The translations under genes were made by a program, and so were the position numbers. Below, piece by piece: positions 1 through 7,473 of a DNA stretch of 25,222 nt. The notes beneath the pieces were generated by a model that was not told the origin of the DNA, searched no databases, and worked only from the letters and a program-made list of their open reading frames with translations. Within the stretch, counting starts at the first letter, position 1; every line of letters starts with the position of its first letter. Source of the DNA: Mailhella sp. (GTDB lineage: Bacteria; Desulfobacterota; Desulfovibrionia; Desulfovibrionales; Desulfovibrionaceae); contig JAGAZG010000114.1 in assembly GCA_017940105.1 (NCBI GenBank), positions 1 through 25,222 on the forward strand. The letters run 5' to 3'.

Positions 1-414
1 ACGCCCGAAAAACAGTCCCGTAGGCACGAGCGGCGCCACAAAATCCAGTATGTCCACGAGGGTGCGCCCATGCCTGCGCCCCCACAGCCAGGCCGCCGTG
101 ACCACGCCCAGCAGGCCGCCGTGGAACGACATGCCGCCGTTCCACACGCGCAGCACCTCGAGCGGATCGGCAAGATATTCCTGAAAATCATAAAAAAACA
201 CGTAGCCCAGCCGCGCTCCCAGGATAACCCCAAGCATCACCCATGTCACGAGGTCATCCACATCGGCGCACTTCCAGCTGTTCCACGGTCGCGAGGCGCG
301 AAACCGGCCAAGCAGCCATCCGGCGGCAAAGGCAAAGACATACATGAGGCCATACCAGTGCACATGCAGGGGCCCTACGCTCAGTGCAACCGGATCAATG
401 GACGGATACTGCAT
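1..414 (-). CDS. lgt: Prolipoprotein diacylglyceryl transferase Lgt (5' part, cut by window edge)
   Basis: Lgt is an inner-membrane enzyme that transfers diacylglycerol from phosphatidylglycerol to the lipobox cysteine of prolipoproteins, the first step of lipoprotein maturation. Translation from the ATG at 414 gives 138 residues that run off the window. The N-terminus contains HWYGLMYVFAF (19-29), LGVILGARLGYVFFYD (61-76) and WNGGMSFHGGLLG (91-103). These match the E. coli protein closely, including the HGG histidine (H98 here, H103 in E. coli). The sequence ends at GLFFGR, where the last Arg corresponds to the essential Arg143 of E. coli. At least four membrane segments are visible. The gene is divergent from the VKOR-like gene, with 131 nt between the starts. 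The family call is secure; the C-terminal half is not in the window. Confidence 0.95.
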   Translation of the reverse strand, partial: MQYPSIDPVALSVGPLHVHWYGLMYVFAFAAGWLLGRFRASRPWNSWKCADVDDLVTWVMLGVILGARLGYVFFYDFQEYLADPLEVLRVWNGGMSFHGGLLGVVTAAWLWGRRHGRTLVDILDFVAPLVPTGLFFGR

Positions 415-545
415 AAACCGCTCCCCCGGACCCCTGCCGCGCAGTCATGGGACGCTGCCTGACAAAAAGCGGAGGGGCAAAAAAAACTTTACGGAACACA
501 GCTGCTGAGATACTCCTTAATCAACAAGACGTAAAGGAAGCTGCC

Positions 546-1619
546 ATGACCACCATCCACCCCCGATCCACACCCCTGCTTCCGGCCATCCTCAGCGCCG
601 CAGGCATAGCCTTCTGTTCATGGGTCATGATGACCGGCGGCGATGCGCTCTGCGTCACCGAAGGATGCAGCCTGTTCCAGGATTTTCGCATAGCCGGATA
701 TTCCCTGTGGGAAGGAGGCCTGGTTTTCTTTACGCTTCTGCTCCTGCTCTGCCTGCTGCGCCTGTCCGGCGTGGCCGCCCTGACGGCGGGCGCGGGCCTC
801 GCCGCAGACATCATACTCCTCTCCGTCATGCTTTTTACGGCGCCCTGCTTCAACTGCCTGGCTGCCGGGGCGCTCATCGCCCTCTGCTATCTCGCCCTTC
901 TGCATGAAGCGAAGAGCAGCCGCACCGGCAAGACGGGCCATTCGCTGCTTGCCGCGGCATGGACCGTGCTTTTTCTCTTCAATGTGGGAGGCATCATCAG
1001 GGACGCCTCAGTTCCATGGACCCCCGTCACCCATGATGGAAGCGGCGACGTGCAGGTGTGGTTCTCTCCAAGCTGCCCCGCCTGCCAGAAGCTGGTGCTC
1101 CAGTATGAAAATATTCCCGGGGCGGCATGGTACCCCGTTGCCGAAGACGCCGCCGACCTGTGGGTGATCAAATCCATGGCAGACGAACTGGCCAAGGGCG
1201 TTCCCCTGCCGGAAGCCGCCGCCAGGGCTCGAGAAGCTGTGCCGCGCCCCTTTGTCGAAACGCCTTCGAACCGCATGGCCATGCTGCGCCCAGGCATGCT
1301 TTTGCTGCAGCTGCGGCTGTGGATAAACCGGGCCCATGTGCTTTCTGCAGGATCGTCCAGGCTGCCTTTCGTGGAATTCAAGGGGCTGCCTGCATTTTTA
1401 ATGCCTGCTGATCCAGCCGCTCAGGAGAAACAGGACGCGCAGGATGAACACACTCGGACTGAACTTGGCGGAACACATCATCCGGAGCAGAACGGTCAGA
1501 CCATCCCTGAACTTCCAGGCTTAGGCGTGGCAGGATTCTGCGACGGAGAATCGCCCGAGCCCTGCCAGGATGACGCACGGCCCTCAGCGCCGTCCATCGA
1601 CACCAGCGGCATGTTTTAG
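546..1619 (+). CDS. VKOR-like membrane thiol oxidoreductase with C-terminal thioredoxin-like domain
   Basis: The 357-residue protein has about five hydrophobic segments (roughly 11-29, 53-75, 78-97, 104-121, 134-150), then a soluble domain. Cysteines occur in three pairs: C36/C41 in the loop after segment 1, C101-FN-C104 at the head of segment 4, and C177-PA-C180 at the start of the soluble domain, with a GLPAF stretch near 280-284 resembling a thioredoxin cis-proline loop. Bacterial VKOR-thioredoxin fusions have this layout; they re-oxidise periplasmic disulfide donors and pass electrons to quinone. That function is inferred from cysteine topology, not clear overall similarity. Residues 290-357 form a polar, probably disordered tail. 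I chose ATG 546 because AAAGGAAG lies just upstream and the protein then begins with a normal first membrane helix; an upstream in-frame start would add a non-conserved stretch. It could instead be a lineage-specific DsbD- or DsbB-like protein. Confidence 0.6.
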   Translation: MTTIHPRSTPLLPAILSAAGIAFCSWVMMTGGDALCVTEGCSLFQDFRIAGYSLWEGGLVFFTLLLLLCLLRLSGVAALTAGAGLAADIILLSVMLFTAPCFNCLAAGALIALCYLALLHEAKSSRTGKTGHSLLAAAWTVLFLFNVGGIIRDASVPWTPVTHDGSGDVQVWFSPSCPACQKLVLQYENIPGAAWYPVAEDAADLWVIKSMADELAKGVPLPEAAARAREAVPRPFVETPSNRMAMLRPGMLLLQLRLWINRAHVLSAGSSRLPFVEFKGLPAFLMPADPAAQEKQDAQDEHTRTELGGTHHPEQNGQTIPELPGLGVAGFCDGESPEPCQDDARPSAPSIDTSGMF

Positions 1620-1656
1620 CCCGCAACAAAAAAATGCGAAGTAAGCGCCGCCGCGC

Positions 1657-1685
1657 TTGTATCCGGCACGTTTTTCGTTTAGAAT
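1657..1685 (+). promoter_or_regulatory. Candidate sigma70 promoter for the rsbRD-dsrMKJOP operon
   Basis: TTGTAT (1657-1662) and TAGAAT (1680-1685) are separated by exactly 17 nt, in the 131-nt gap before the RsbRD-domain gene. Transcription would start near 1692 and leave a leader of about 60 nt. A small hairpin (AAGCGC 1643-1648 with GCGCTT 1653-1658, tetraloop CGCC) overlaps the first bases of the -35 box; it has no U-run, so it is not an obvious terminator. The call rests on consensus match only. Confidence 0.45.
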
Positions 1686-1750
1686 ATGTCTGCTTGGCGG
1701 CCGCTGTTTCCCCGACCGCCTGAACGCAGCACTTTTTCACGCAGGTTTCT

Positions 1751-2308
1751 ATGGATATCACGGCATATTGCACCAGCAAGGGCGAAAAACTTGTCGGCCT
1801 GTGGGTCGACCGCTTTTTTGCCAGCTACCCGATTGACAGCACAGGCTTTATGCGCACCCGCAGGGACAAGTTCGCCAACCCTGTCGGTGAAACGACCCGC
1901 AACGCGGCTGCCCTGCTTTTTGACGCCGTCATCGGAAAAGACGCTGATCCCGAGGCCGTAAAGCTCGCGCTGCATGACCTGATATGGATCCGCGCAGTGC
2001 AGGACATGACGCCGTCCCAGGCTGTCGGCGCGATAGTCCTGCTTAAGGATATCCTGCGCAAAGAAGTGCTGGCAGAATGCCTTAAACCGGAAAATTCCAG
2101 TTCCGGATCCCTGAAGGGCTACCTGGACATGGAATCACGGATAGACACGCTCTGCCTCATGGCTCTTGACATGTATGCCGAAGCCAGGGAGCGCGTTTAC
2201 AGGGTGAGGATAGAGGATGTTAAGCAGAGCCAGTCACAGGTGATACGGCTGGCCGGGCTTCGTAGGGAGCGCTCGGAACCGCTCCCGGAAACAGACAACG
2301 AGGGGTAG
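1751..2308 (+). CDS. RsbRD N-terminal-domain protein heading the dsr operon
   Basis: This is a 185-residue soluble protein. Residues about 8-105 resemble the RsbT co-antagonist RsbRD N-terminal domain: helical, with a conserved FANPVGETT stretch (38-46) and IRAVQDMTPSQAVGAIVLLK near 78-97. No STAS or kinase domain follows, so it is the sensor-like module alone, with a helical C-terminus. It ends four bases before the dsrM ATG, so it is almost certainly co-transcribed with, and translationally close to, dsrM. In stressosomes such N-terminal domains are sensory; whether this one senses anything for Dsr is unknown. The start ATG 1751 follows a weak AGG and comes about 60 nt after a good promoter. 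The family call is fairly sure; the role is not. Confidence 0.75.
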   Translation: MDITAYCTSKGEKLVGLWVDRFFASYPIDSTGFMRTRRDKFANPVGETTRNAAALLFDAVIGKDADPEAVKLALHDLIWIRAVQDMTPSQAVGAIVLLKDILRKEVLAECLKPENSSSGSLKGYLDMESRIDTLCLMALDMYAEARERVYRVRIEDVKQSQSQVIRLAGLRRERSEPLPETDNEG

Positions 2309-2312
2309 AGGA

Positions 2313-3329
2313 ATGACCATCGCTCTTGCGGCCACTCTGCTGATCCTTTTCATAGGATGGGCAGGGCCGGCACTTGGCCTGCAGTATCTGTTCGGCGTGA
2401 TCTTACCGCTGACGGCAGGTGCTGTGTTCATTATCGGCTTCATCTGGAAAATCGTCCACTGGGCTAAATCTCCTGTTCCTTTTGCCATCCCCACGGTGGC
2501 AGGGCAGCAGCGCACGCTCAGCTGGATAAAACCCAACAGGCTGGACTGTCCATGGACCACGCCGGCCGTGGTCGGAAGGATGCTACTTGAAGTTCTTGCC
2601 TTCCGCTCGCTTTTCCGCAACACAAGGGCGGAGCGCACCACTATCGACGGCACGCCGCGGGTGACCTATTTTTCCAACAAGTGGCTGTGGGTATTCGCGT
2701 TGCTGTTCCACTACAGCATGCTCGTGATCATCATTCGTCATGCCCGCTTTTTCCTTGACCCTGTGCCAGCATGCATAGCCGTCGTCGAATTTCTGGACGG
2801 TGTCTTCCAGATAGGCGCTCCCCGCTTCTACCTGACCGACGCTTTCATCATTATGGCGCTGGCCTTTTTGTTTTTGCGCCGCGCCTGCTCTGAAAGGCTG
2901 CGCTACATTTCCCTGCCGGCAGACTGGTTTGCCCTCTTCCTGCTGATTGCCATCGCCGGGTCGGGCATCTGCATGCGCTACATCAGCAAGGTCGACATCA
3001 ATCAGGTGAAAGAAGTCATCATGGGCCTTGCCACGCTGCACCCCGTCAGCCCCGAAGGAATCGGGAGCATCTTCTTTGTACACGTCACCCTGGTGAGCGC
3101 CCTGCTCATCTACTTCCCCTTCTCCAAGCTTATGCATATGGGCGGCGTATTTTTCAGCCCGACGCGCAACATGAAGTGCAATACCCGCCAGGAACGGCAT
3201 GTGAACCCGTGGAATCCGCCCAAGAATTTCCACACCTATGCCGAATATGAAGACGAATTCCGTGACGCCATGGTCGAAGCGGGTATTCCTGTCGACAAGC
3301 AGCCAGAACCCAAGCCGGAAGAAGCGTAA
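2313..3329 (+). CDS. dsrM: Sulfite reduction-associated complex DsrMKJOP, cytochrome b subunit DsrM
   Basis: DsrM is the membrane cytochrome b of the Dsr complex, related to NarI and HdrE. It exchanges electrons with menaquinone and passes them to DsrK. The 338-residue protein has about six hydrophobic segments (2-22, 24-48, 124-146, 172-190, 203-224, 253-280). Histidines suitable as heme b ligands sit in membrane segments: H133 (FHYS), H143 (RHARF), H257 (FVHV) and H275 (KLMHMGG). The C-terminal tail after 285 is polar and cytoplasmic in character. The start ATG 2313 has a GAGG-type ribosome site overlapping the end of the upstream gene. dsrK begins 11 nt after the stop, behind a GGAGG. Confidence 0.93.
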   Translation: MTIALAATLLILFIGWAGPALGLQYLFGVILPLTAGAVFIIGFIWKIVHWAKSPVPFAIPTVAGQQRTLSWIKPNRLDCPWTTPAVVGRMLLEVLAFRSLFRNTRAERTTIDGTPRVTYFSNKWLWVFALLFHYSMLVIIIRHARFFLDPVPACIAVVEFLDGVFQIGAPRFYLTDAFIIMALAFLFLRRACSERLRYISLPADWFALFLLIAIAGSGICMRYISKVDINQVKEVIMGLATLHPVSPEGIGSIFFVHVTLVSALLIYFPFSKLMHMGGVFFSPTRNMKCNTRQERHVNPWNPPKNFHTYAEYEDEFRDAMVEAGIPVDKQPEPKPEEA

Positions 3330-3340
3330 GGAGGACGACC

Positions 3341-4972
3341 ATGGCAAAAATGCCCACACCAGACCAGTTGCTGTCTGCCATTCCAGCGTCGTTTCCGAAA
3401 GCGGGATGGATGGACACGAAGCCCGATTTCCATCCCGGCAGCTACTGCTATCCAGCAAAGACCGAAACCCTGAAAGGACTCGGCTTTGAGAACGCCCACA
3501 ACTGGGCGCCCGACAACGAAGACTGGGAACTCCCTGAAAACTGGGAAGAAATCATTTACAACTCCCTCAAGGACGCGCTTGAAAAGCACCGCTCCCTGAA
3601 GGTGTTCATGGACTGCTGCGTGCGCTGCGGCGCCTGCGCCGACAAGTGCCATTTCTTTATAGGCACCAACGATCCTAAGAACATGCCCGTGCTGCGCGCA
3701 GAGCTTTTGCGTTCGGTTTACCGCCGTGACTTCACCACCGCCGGCAAGTTGCTCGGCAAGGTTGCGGGAGCCCGCAAGCTGGACAAGTCCATTATTAAGG
3801 AATGGTTCATCTATTTTTATCAGTGCACTGAATGCCGACGCTGCTCGCTGTTCTGCCCCTATGGCATCGACACGGCTGAAATCACGGTCATCGTGCGCCA
3901 GATGCTGCTCGACCTCGGCCTGGGCATCAACTGGATCATGAATTCTGTTTCAGACTGCAACCGCACCGGCAACCATCTTGGCATCCAGCCGCACTCCATG
4001 AGGGAAATCGTAGAATTTCTCTGCGACGACATAGAAACCATCACCGGCATCAGGATCGATCCGCCGTGGAACGAAAAGGGGCATGAAGTCATCTTCATCA
4101 CTCCTTCGGGCGACTATTTCGCCGACCCCGGCATTTACACGTTCATGGGCTACCTGATGCTCTTTCACGAAATCGGCCTGGACTACACGCTTTCGACTTA
4201 CGCTTCGGAAGGCGGCAACTTCGGCTCGTTTGTATCCTTTGACGTAGCCAAGCGCCTGAATGCAAAAATGTACGCCGAAGCTGAACGTCTTGGCGTCAAG
4301 TGGATACTGGGCGGCGAATGCGGCCACATGTGGCGCGTCGTCAACCAGTACATGGCAACCTACAACGGTCCCGCCGACTTTCTTGAAACCCCGGTTTCGC
4401 CCATCACAGGCACGGTGTTCAAGAACGCCGCCGCCACCAAGATGGTGCATATCGCCGAGTTCACCGCCGACCTCATCAAGAACAACAAGCTCAACCTGCG
4501 CCCGCGCCGCAACGACCATATCATCACCACATGGCATGACTCATGCAACCCTGCCCGCGCCATGGGCATACTCGAAGAGCCGCGCTTCATACTCAAAAAC
4601 GTGTGCAACAACTTTGTGGAAATGCCCGAGCACACCATTCGCGAAGAAACCTTCTGCTGCGGATCCGGATCCGGCCTGAACGCCGAAGAAATCATGGACC
4701 AGCGCCTGCGCGGCGGTTTCCCAAGGGCCAACGCCCTGCGCTACGTGCATGACACCAAGGATGTCAACTGGATGGCCTGCATGTGCGCCCTCGACCGTGC
4801 TGCCCTGCCGCCCCTGGTTGACTACTGGGTGCCGGGAGTCACGGTTTCCGGCCTGCACGAGCTTGTGGCCAACGCGCTGGTCATGAAAGGCGAGATCCCC
4901 CGCACGATGGATCTGCGCCAGGAAGATCTGCCCTTCCCCGATGAAGACCCCGAAGCTGCGGAGGAAGCGTAA
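3341..4972 (+). CDS. dsrK: DsrMKJOP complex, HdrD-like iron-sulfur catalytic subunit DsrK
   Basis: DsrK is the cytoplasm-facing, HdrD-related subunit thought to reduce the DsrC trisulfide produced by sulfite reductase. The 543-residue protein has two ferredoxin-type [4Fe-4S] motifs, C93-x2-C96-x2-C99-x3-C103 and C162-x2-C165-x2-C168-x3-C172. A CCG-type domain near the C-terminus includes C402 (HDSCN), C439-C440-G441 (FCCGSGSG) and a late cysteine pair C480-M-C482, as expected for a noncubane cluster. The last pair is spaced CxC rather than the CxxC usual for HdrD-type CCG domains; I cannot tell whether this is general in DsrK. The length is normal for the family. ATG 3341 is preceded by a strong GGAGG, and its stop codon abuts the dsrJ start with no gap. 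Confidence 0.95.
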   Translation: MAKMPTPDQLLSAIPASFPKAGWMDTKPDFHPGSYCYPAKTETLKGLGFENAHNWAPDNEDWELPENWEEIIYNSLKDALEKHRSLKVFMDCCVRCGACADKCHFFIGTNDPKNMPVLRAELLRSVYRRDFTTAGKLLGKVAGARKLDKSIIKEWFIYFYQCTECRRCSLFCPYGIDTAEITVIVRQMLLDLGLGINWIMNSVSDCNRTGNHLGIQPHSMREIVEFLCDDIETITGIRIDPPWNEKGHEVIFITPSGDYFADPGIYTFMGYLMLFHEIGLDYTLSTYASEGGNFGSFVSFDVAKRLNAKMYAEAERLGVKWILGGECGHMWRVVNQYMATYNGPADFLETPVSPITGTVFKNAAATKMVHIAEFTADLIKNNKLNLRPRRNDHIITTWHDSCNPARAMGILEEPRFILKNVCNNFVEMPEHTIREETFCCGSGSGLNAEEIMDQRLRGGFPRANALRYVHDTKDVNWMACMCALDRAALPPLVDYWVPGVTVSGLHELVANALVMKGEIPRTMDLRQEDLPFPDEDPEAAEEA

Positions 4973-5380
4973 ATGTACAATAGCAAATTCATCATTCCCG
5001 GCATCCTCGTTTTTGCCGGGCTGTTCACCGCTCCCTTCTGGATCAACGCCGTTTCTCCGAAGCACGAAGCGGTCAGCGTGGCGCTGCCCAAGGATCCCGT
5101 CGTCTTTTTCGGCGAGGCCAGAAGCAAGTGCATTGAACCCAAGGAGTGGATGGCTGCCAACCATATGGAGCTGCTCATAGAGTGGCGTGACCAGGCCCTG
5201 CGCAACAACAAGCGCATATATGTCGCGAGCGACGGCAAGAAATGGCAGACCAGCCTCCAGAACACCTGCATGGCCTGCCACGCAAACAAGGACGAGTTCT
5301 GCGACAAATGCCACAACGCCAACAGCGTGAGCCCGTACTGCTGGGATTGCCACGTTGAACCCCAGGGGAACAACAAATGA
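4973..5380 (+). CDS. dsrJ: DsrMKJOP complex, periplasmic triheme cytochrome c DsrJ
   Basis: DsrJ is the membrane-anchored periplasmic cytochrome c of the Dsr complex. In 135 residues it carries an N-terminal hydrophobic anchor or signal (about 5-25) and three CxxCH heme sites: C99-MA-CH103, C110-DK-CH114 and C123-WD-CH127. An additional cysteine, C53 in the stretch RSKCIEP, lies where the A. vinosum protein has the unusual axial Cys ligand to a heme, so a His/Cys-ligated heme is likely here too (established for the family, inferred here). The start codon follows the dsrK stop directly, and the last 4 nt (ATGA) overlap dsrO, indicating translational coupling. Confidence 0.95.
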   Translation: MYNSKFIIPGILVFAGLFTAPFWINAVSPKHEAVSVALPKDPVVFFGEARSKCIEPKEWMAANHMELLIEWRDQALRNNKRIYVASDGKKWQTSLQNTCMACHANKDEFCDKCHNANSVSPYCWDCHVEPQGNNK

Positions 5381-6129
5381 ATACAAGCAGACGTTATTTT
5401 CTTAAAGTCGCAGGCCTTTCCACCTTCGCCATTGCGGCAGGAGCCTCAAAGGGAAACGCCGCGGAATACGAAGCCTATCCCGAAGGCCTGAAGGCGCACC
5501 GTTGGGCAATGGTCATAGACACCCGCCGCTTTAACAGCCCCGAAGATATGAAGCCGATTGTCGACGCATGCCATAAAGCGCACAACGTGCCGACCATTCC
5601 AGGTCCGAAAGAGATAAAATGGATTTGGGATGACACCTTTGAACATGCCTTTGCAGGCGATCCTTCGCCCATTCTGCCGGAACGCATTGAAAAACGCCGT
5701 TTCTTCCTGCTCTGCAACCACTGCACCAACCCTTCGTGCGTGCGCGTCTGCCCTGCCGGCGCGACGTATAAGACCCCTGGCGGCCTGGTCGCCATCGACT
5801 ACCACCGCTGCGTCGGCTGCCGCTTCTGCATGGCTGCATGCCCGTACGGCTCCAGAAGCTTCAACTTCATGGATCCCCGCCCGCACGTGAAGGAGCTCAA
5901 CCCGGAATACCCGACGCGCATGCGCGGCGTCGTGGAAAAGTGCACCTTCTGTGCCGAACGCCTTGAAAAGGGTCAGATGCCGGCCTGCGTGGAAGCTTCA
6001 AAGGGCGCCATCGTCTTTGGTGACCTCAACGATCCCAAATCCATTGTCCGCAAGATGCTCGCAAACAACTTCAGCATTCGCCGCAAGCCCGATCTGGGCA
6101 CCGATCCCGGCGTCTATTACATCATCTAG
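5377..6129 (+). CDS. dsrO: DsrMKJOP complex, periplasmic iron-sulfur subunit DsrO
   Basis: DsrO is the ferredoxin-like subunit of the complex, exported by the Tat system; residues 4-10 read SRRYFLK and an alanine-rich segment ends near GNAAE. Cysteine motifs are C113-x2-C116-x4-C121-x3-C125, C145-x2-C148-x2-C151-x3-C155, and C189-x2-C192-x11-C204 with Ser208 where a fourth cysteine is usual. A lone C65 (DACHKAHNVP) sits where the last cysteine of the first motif would be in four-cluster DmsB-type proteins. The pattern fits exactly three [4Fe-4S] clusters. It probably passes electrons between DsrJ and DsrP. It overlaps dsrJ by 4 nt and is followed after 9 nt by dsrP. Confidence 0.95.
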   Translation: MNTSRRYFLKVAGLSTFAIAAGASKGNAAEYEAYPEGLKAHRWAMVIDTRRFNSPEDMKPIVDACHKAHNVPTIPGPKEIKWIWDDTFEHAFAGDPSPILPERIEKRRFFLLCNHCTNPSCVRVCPAGATYKTPGGLVAIDYHRCVGCRFCMAACPYGSRSFNFMDPRPHVKELNPEYPTRMRGVVEKCTFCAERLEKGQMPACVEASKGAIVFGDLNDPKSIVRKMLANNFSIRRKPDLGTDPGVYYII

Positions 6130-6138
6130 GAGGGAACC

Positions 6139-7323
6139 ATGGTCGAAAAAGTTCTCAAGGGTTCTCCCAAATACTATCTCTGGCTGCTGTTCCTGCTGTC
6201 CATCATCGGCTATGCCTTCATAGTCTACGTATTCCAGCTGATGTACGGCCTTCAGACCACGGGGCTCACTCGCAATACGTCCTGGGGATTCTACATCGCC
6301 CAGTTCACCTACCTGGTCGGCGTGGCCGCCGCGGCCGTCATGCTTGTTCTGCCGGCCACCTTCCATCATTATCATCCCTATCACCGGGTCATAGTTTTTG
6401 CAGAATTCCTCGCCATAGGCGCAGTCATCATGTGCATGCTCTTCATCGTCGTCGACATGGGGCAGCCACAGCGTGTGATGAACGTCATTCTGCATCCGAC
6501 GCCCAATTCGGTCATGTTCTGGGACTGCACCGTGCTGTGCGGCTACCTGCTGCTCAACGCAGTGATCGGCTGGACTTCGCTCGAGCATGAAAGCCGCCAT
6601 GTGGAAGTGCCCCGCTGGATCAAGGTTCTCGTGGTCATTTCCATCTTCTGGGCCTTTTCCATCCATACCGTGACGGCGTTCCTGTATGCCGGGCTTCCTG
6701 GTCGCCACTACTGGCTCTCCGCCATCATGGCGGCACGCTTCCTGGCATCTGCGTTCTGCGCCGGCCCTGCCTTGCTGCTGCTCTGCCTGCTGCTGCTCAA
6801 GAAGCTCACCGGCTTTGACCCCAGCAAGCCTGTCATACGGTCGCTTTCCATCACAATCGCCTACGCCATGGGCCTGAACATGTTCTTCTATGTGCTTGAA
6901 CTGTTCACGGCTTTTTACAGCGGCATACCCGGCCACGCCCACCCCATCCATTTTCTGTTCGGCGGGCACGAAGGCCTGAACGTATGGGTGACCGGCTGGA
7001 TGTGGACTGCCGTCGTGCTCGCTTTCGTGAGCATTTTCTTCCTGGCCATTCCCAAATACCGCTACAACCTTAAGATCCTGCCCTGGGCGCTTGTCGCCCT
7101 GGTAATCGCCACCTGGATTGACAAGGGTCTTGGTCTGCTGATCGGCGGCTTTGCTCCGACCCCCTACGAAACGTACGAAGTCTACACCCCCAGCTTCTGG
7201 GAAGTTTCCGTCGGCCTCGGCGTTTTTGCCGTCGGAGCGCTCGTTGTTTCGATACTCTGGAAAATAGCCCTCGAAATGAAGAAGGAAAGCGGCGTCCCCT
7301 TTGAACTGTCCGAAGGGGAATAG
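6139..7323 (+). CDS. dsrP: DsrMKJOP complex, NrfD-like integral membrane subunit DsrP
   Basis: DsrP is the polytopic NrfD/PsrC-family subunit that interacts with menaquinone and pairs with DsrO. The 394-residue protein has about ten hydrophobic segments from residue 13 to about 380 and a short polar C-terminus (EMKKESGVPFELSEGE). The loop around residues 108-114 (DMGQPQR) is typical of NrfD proteins near the quinone site. ATG 6139 has an AGGAGG ribosome site starting at the dsrO stop. It is the last gene of the operon: a strong hairpin terminator follows about 30 nt after the stop. Confidence 0.93.
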   Translation: MVEKVLKGSPKYYLWLLFLLSIIGYAFIVYVFQLMYGLQTTGLTRNTSWGFYIAQFTYLVGVAAAAVMLVLPATFHHYHPYHRVIVFAEFLAIGAVIMCMLFIVVDMGQPQRVMNVILHPTPNSVMFWDCTVLCGYLLLNAVIGWTSLEHESRHVEVPRWIKVLVVISIFWAFSIHTVTAFLYAGLPGRHYWLSAIMAARFLASAFCAGPALLLLCLLLLKKLTGFDPSKPVIRSLSITIAYAMGLNMFFYVLELFTAFYSGIPGHAHPIHFLFGGHEGLNVWVTGWMWTAVVLAFVSIFFLAIPKYRYNLKILPWALVALVIATWIDKGLGLLIGGFAPTPYETYEVYTPSFWEVSVGLGVFAVGALVVSILWKIALEMKKESGVPFELSEGE

Positions 7324-7351
7324 AGAAACGTCTTCCTGCAAGACCATAATC

Positions 7352-7386
7352 AAGGCCCGCGTCCTCAGGATCGCGGGCCTTTGTCA
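7352..7386 (+). terminator. Intrinsic terminator after dsrP
   Basis: AAGGCCCGCG (7352-7361) and CGCGGGCCTT (7372-7381) form a perfect 10-bp stem with a 10-nt loop, 29 nt after the dsrP stop. The downstream U-tract is short (TTTGT), so part of the A/U pairing lies in the stem foot. It separates the dsr operon from upp. Confidence 0.75.
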
Positions 7387-7402
7387 TGCTGAAAAGGCTG
7401 CC

Positions 7403-7431
7403 TTGACGATGGCTTAACCGCCATATATAGT
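7403..7431 (+). promoter_or_regulatory. Candidate sigma70 promoter of upp
   Basis: TTGACG (7403-7408), a 17-nt spacer and TATAGT (7426-7431) form a near-consensus promoter ending 42 nt before the chosen upp start. The spacer contains a small inverted repeat, ATGGC-N6-GCCAT (7409-7424), which could be an operator or chance. Confidence 0.6.
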
Positions 7432-7473
7432 TTGGTAAGAAATATTGTTTCATCCTTAAACAAGGACTTTTCC

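Noticed and set aside
70..462. A 130-codon plus-strand frame at the left edge
   Set aside because: The opposite strand encodes unmistakable Lgt sequence to the window edge, so this frame is a shadow.
5998..7353. A 451-codon open frame antisense to dsrP
   Set aside because: Its histidine- and glutamate-rich translation is the expected reverse of membrane-protein codons, and the plus-strand frame is clearly DsrP.
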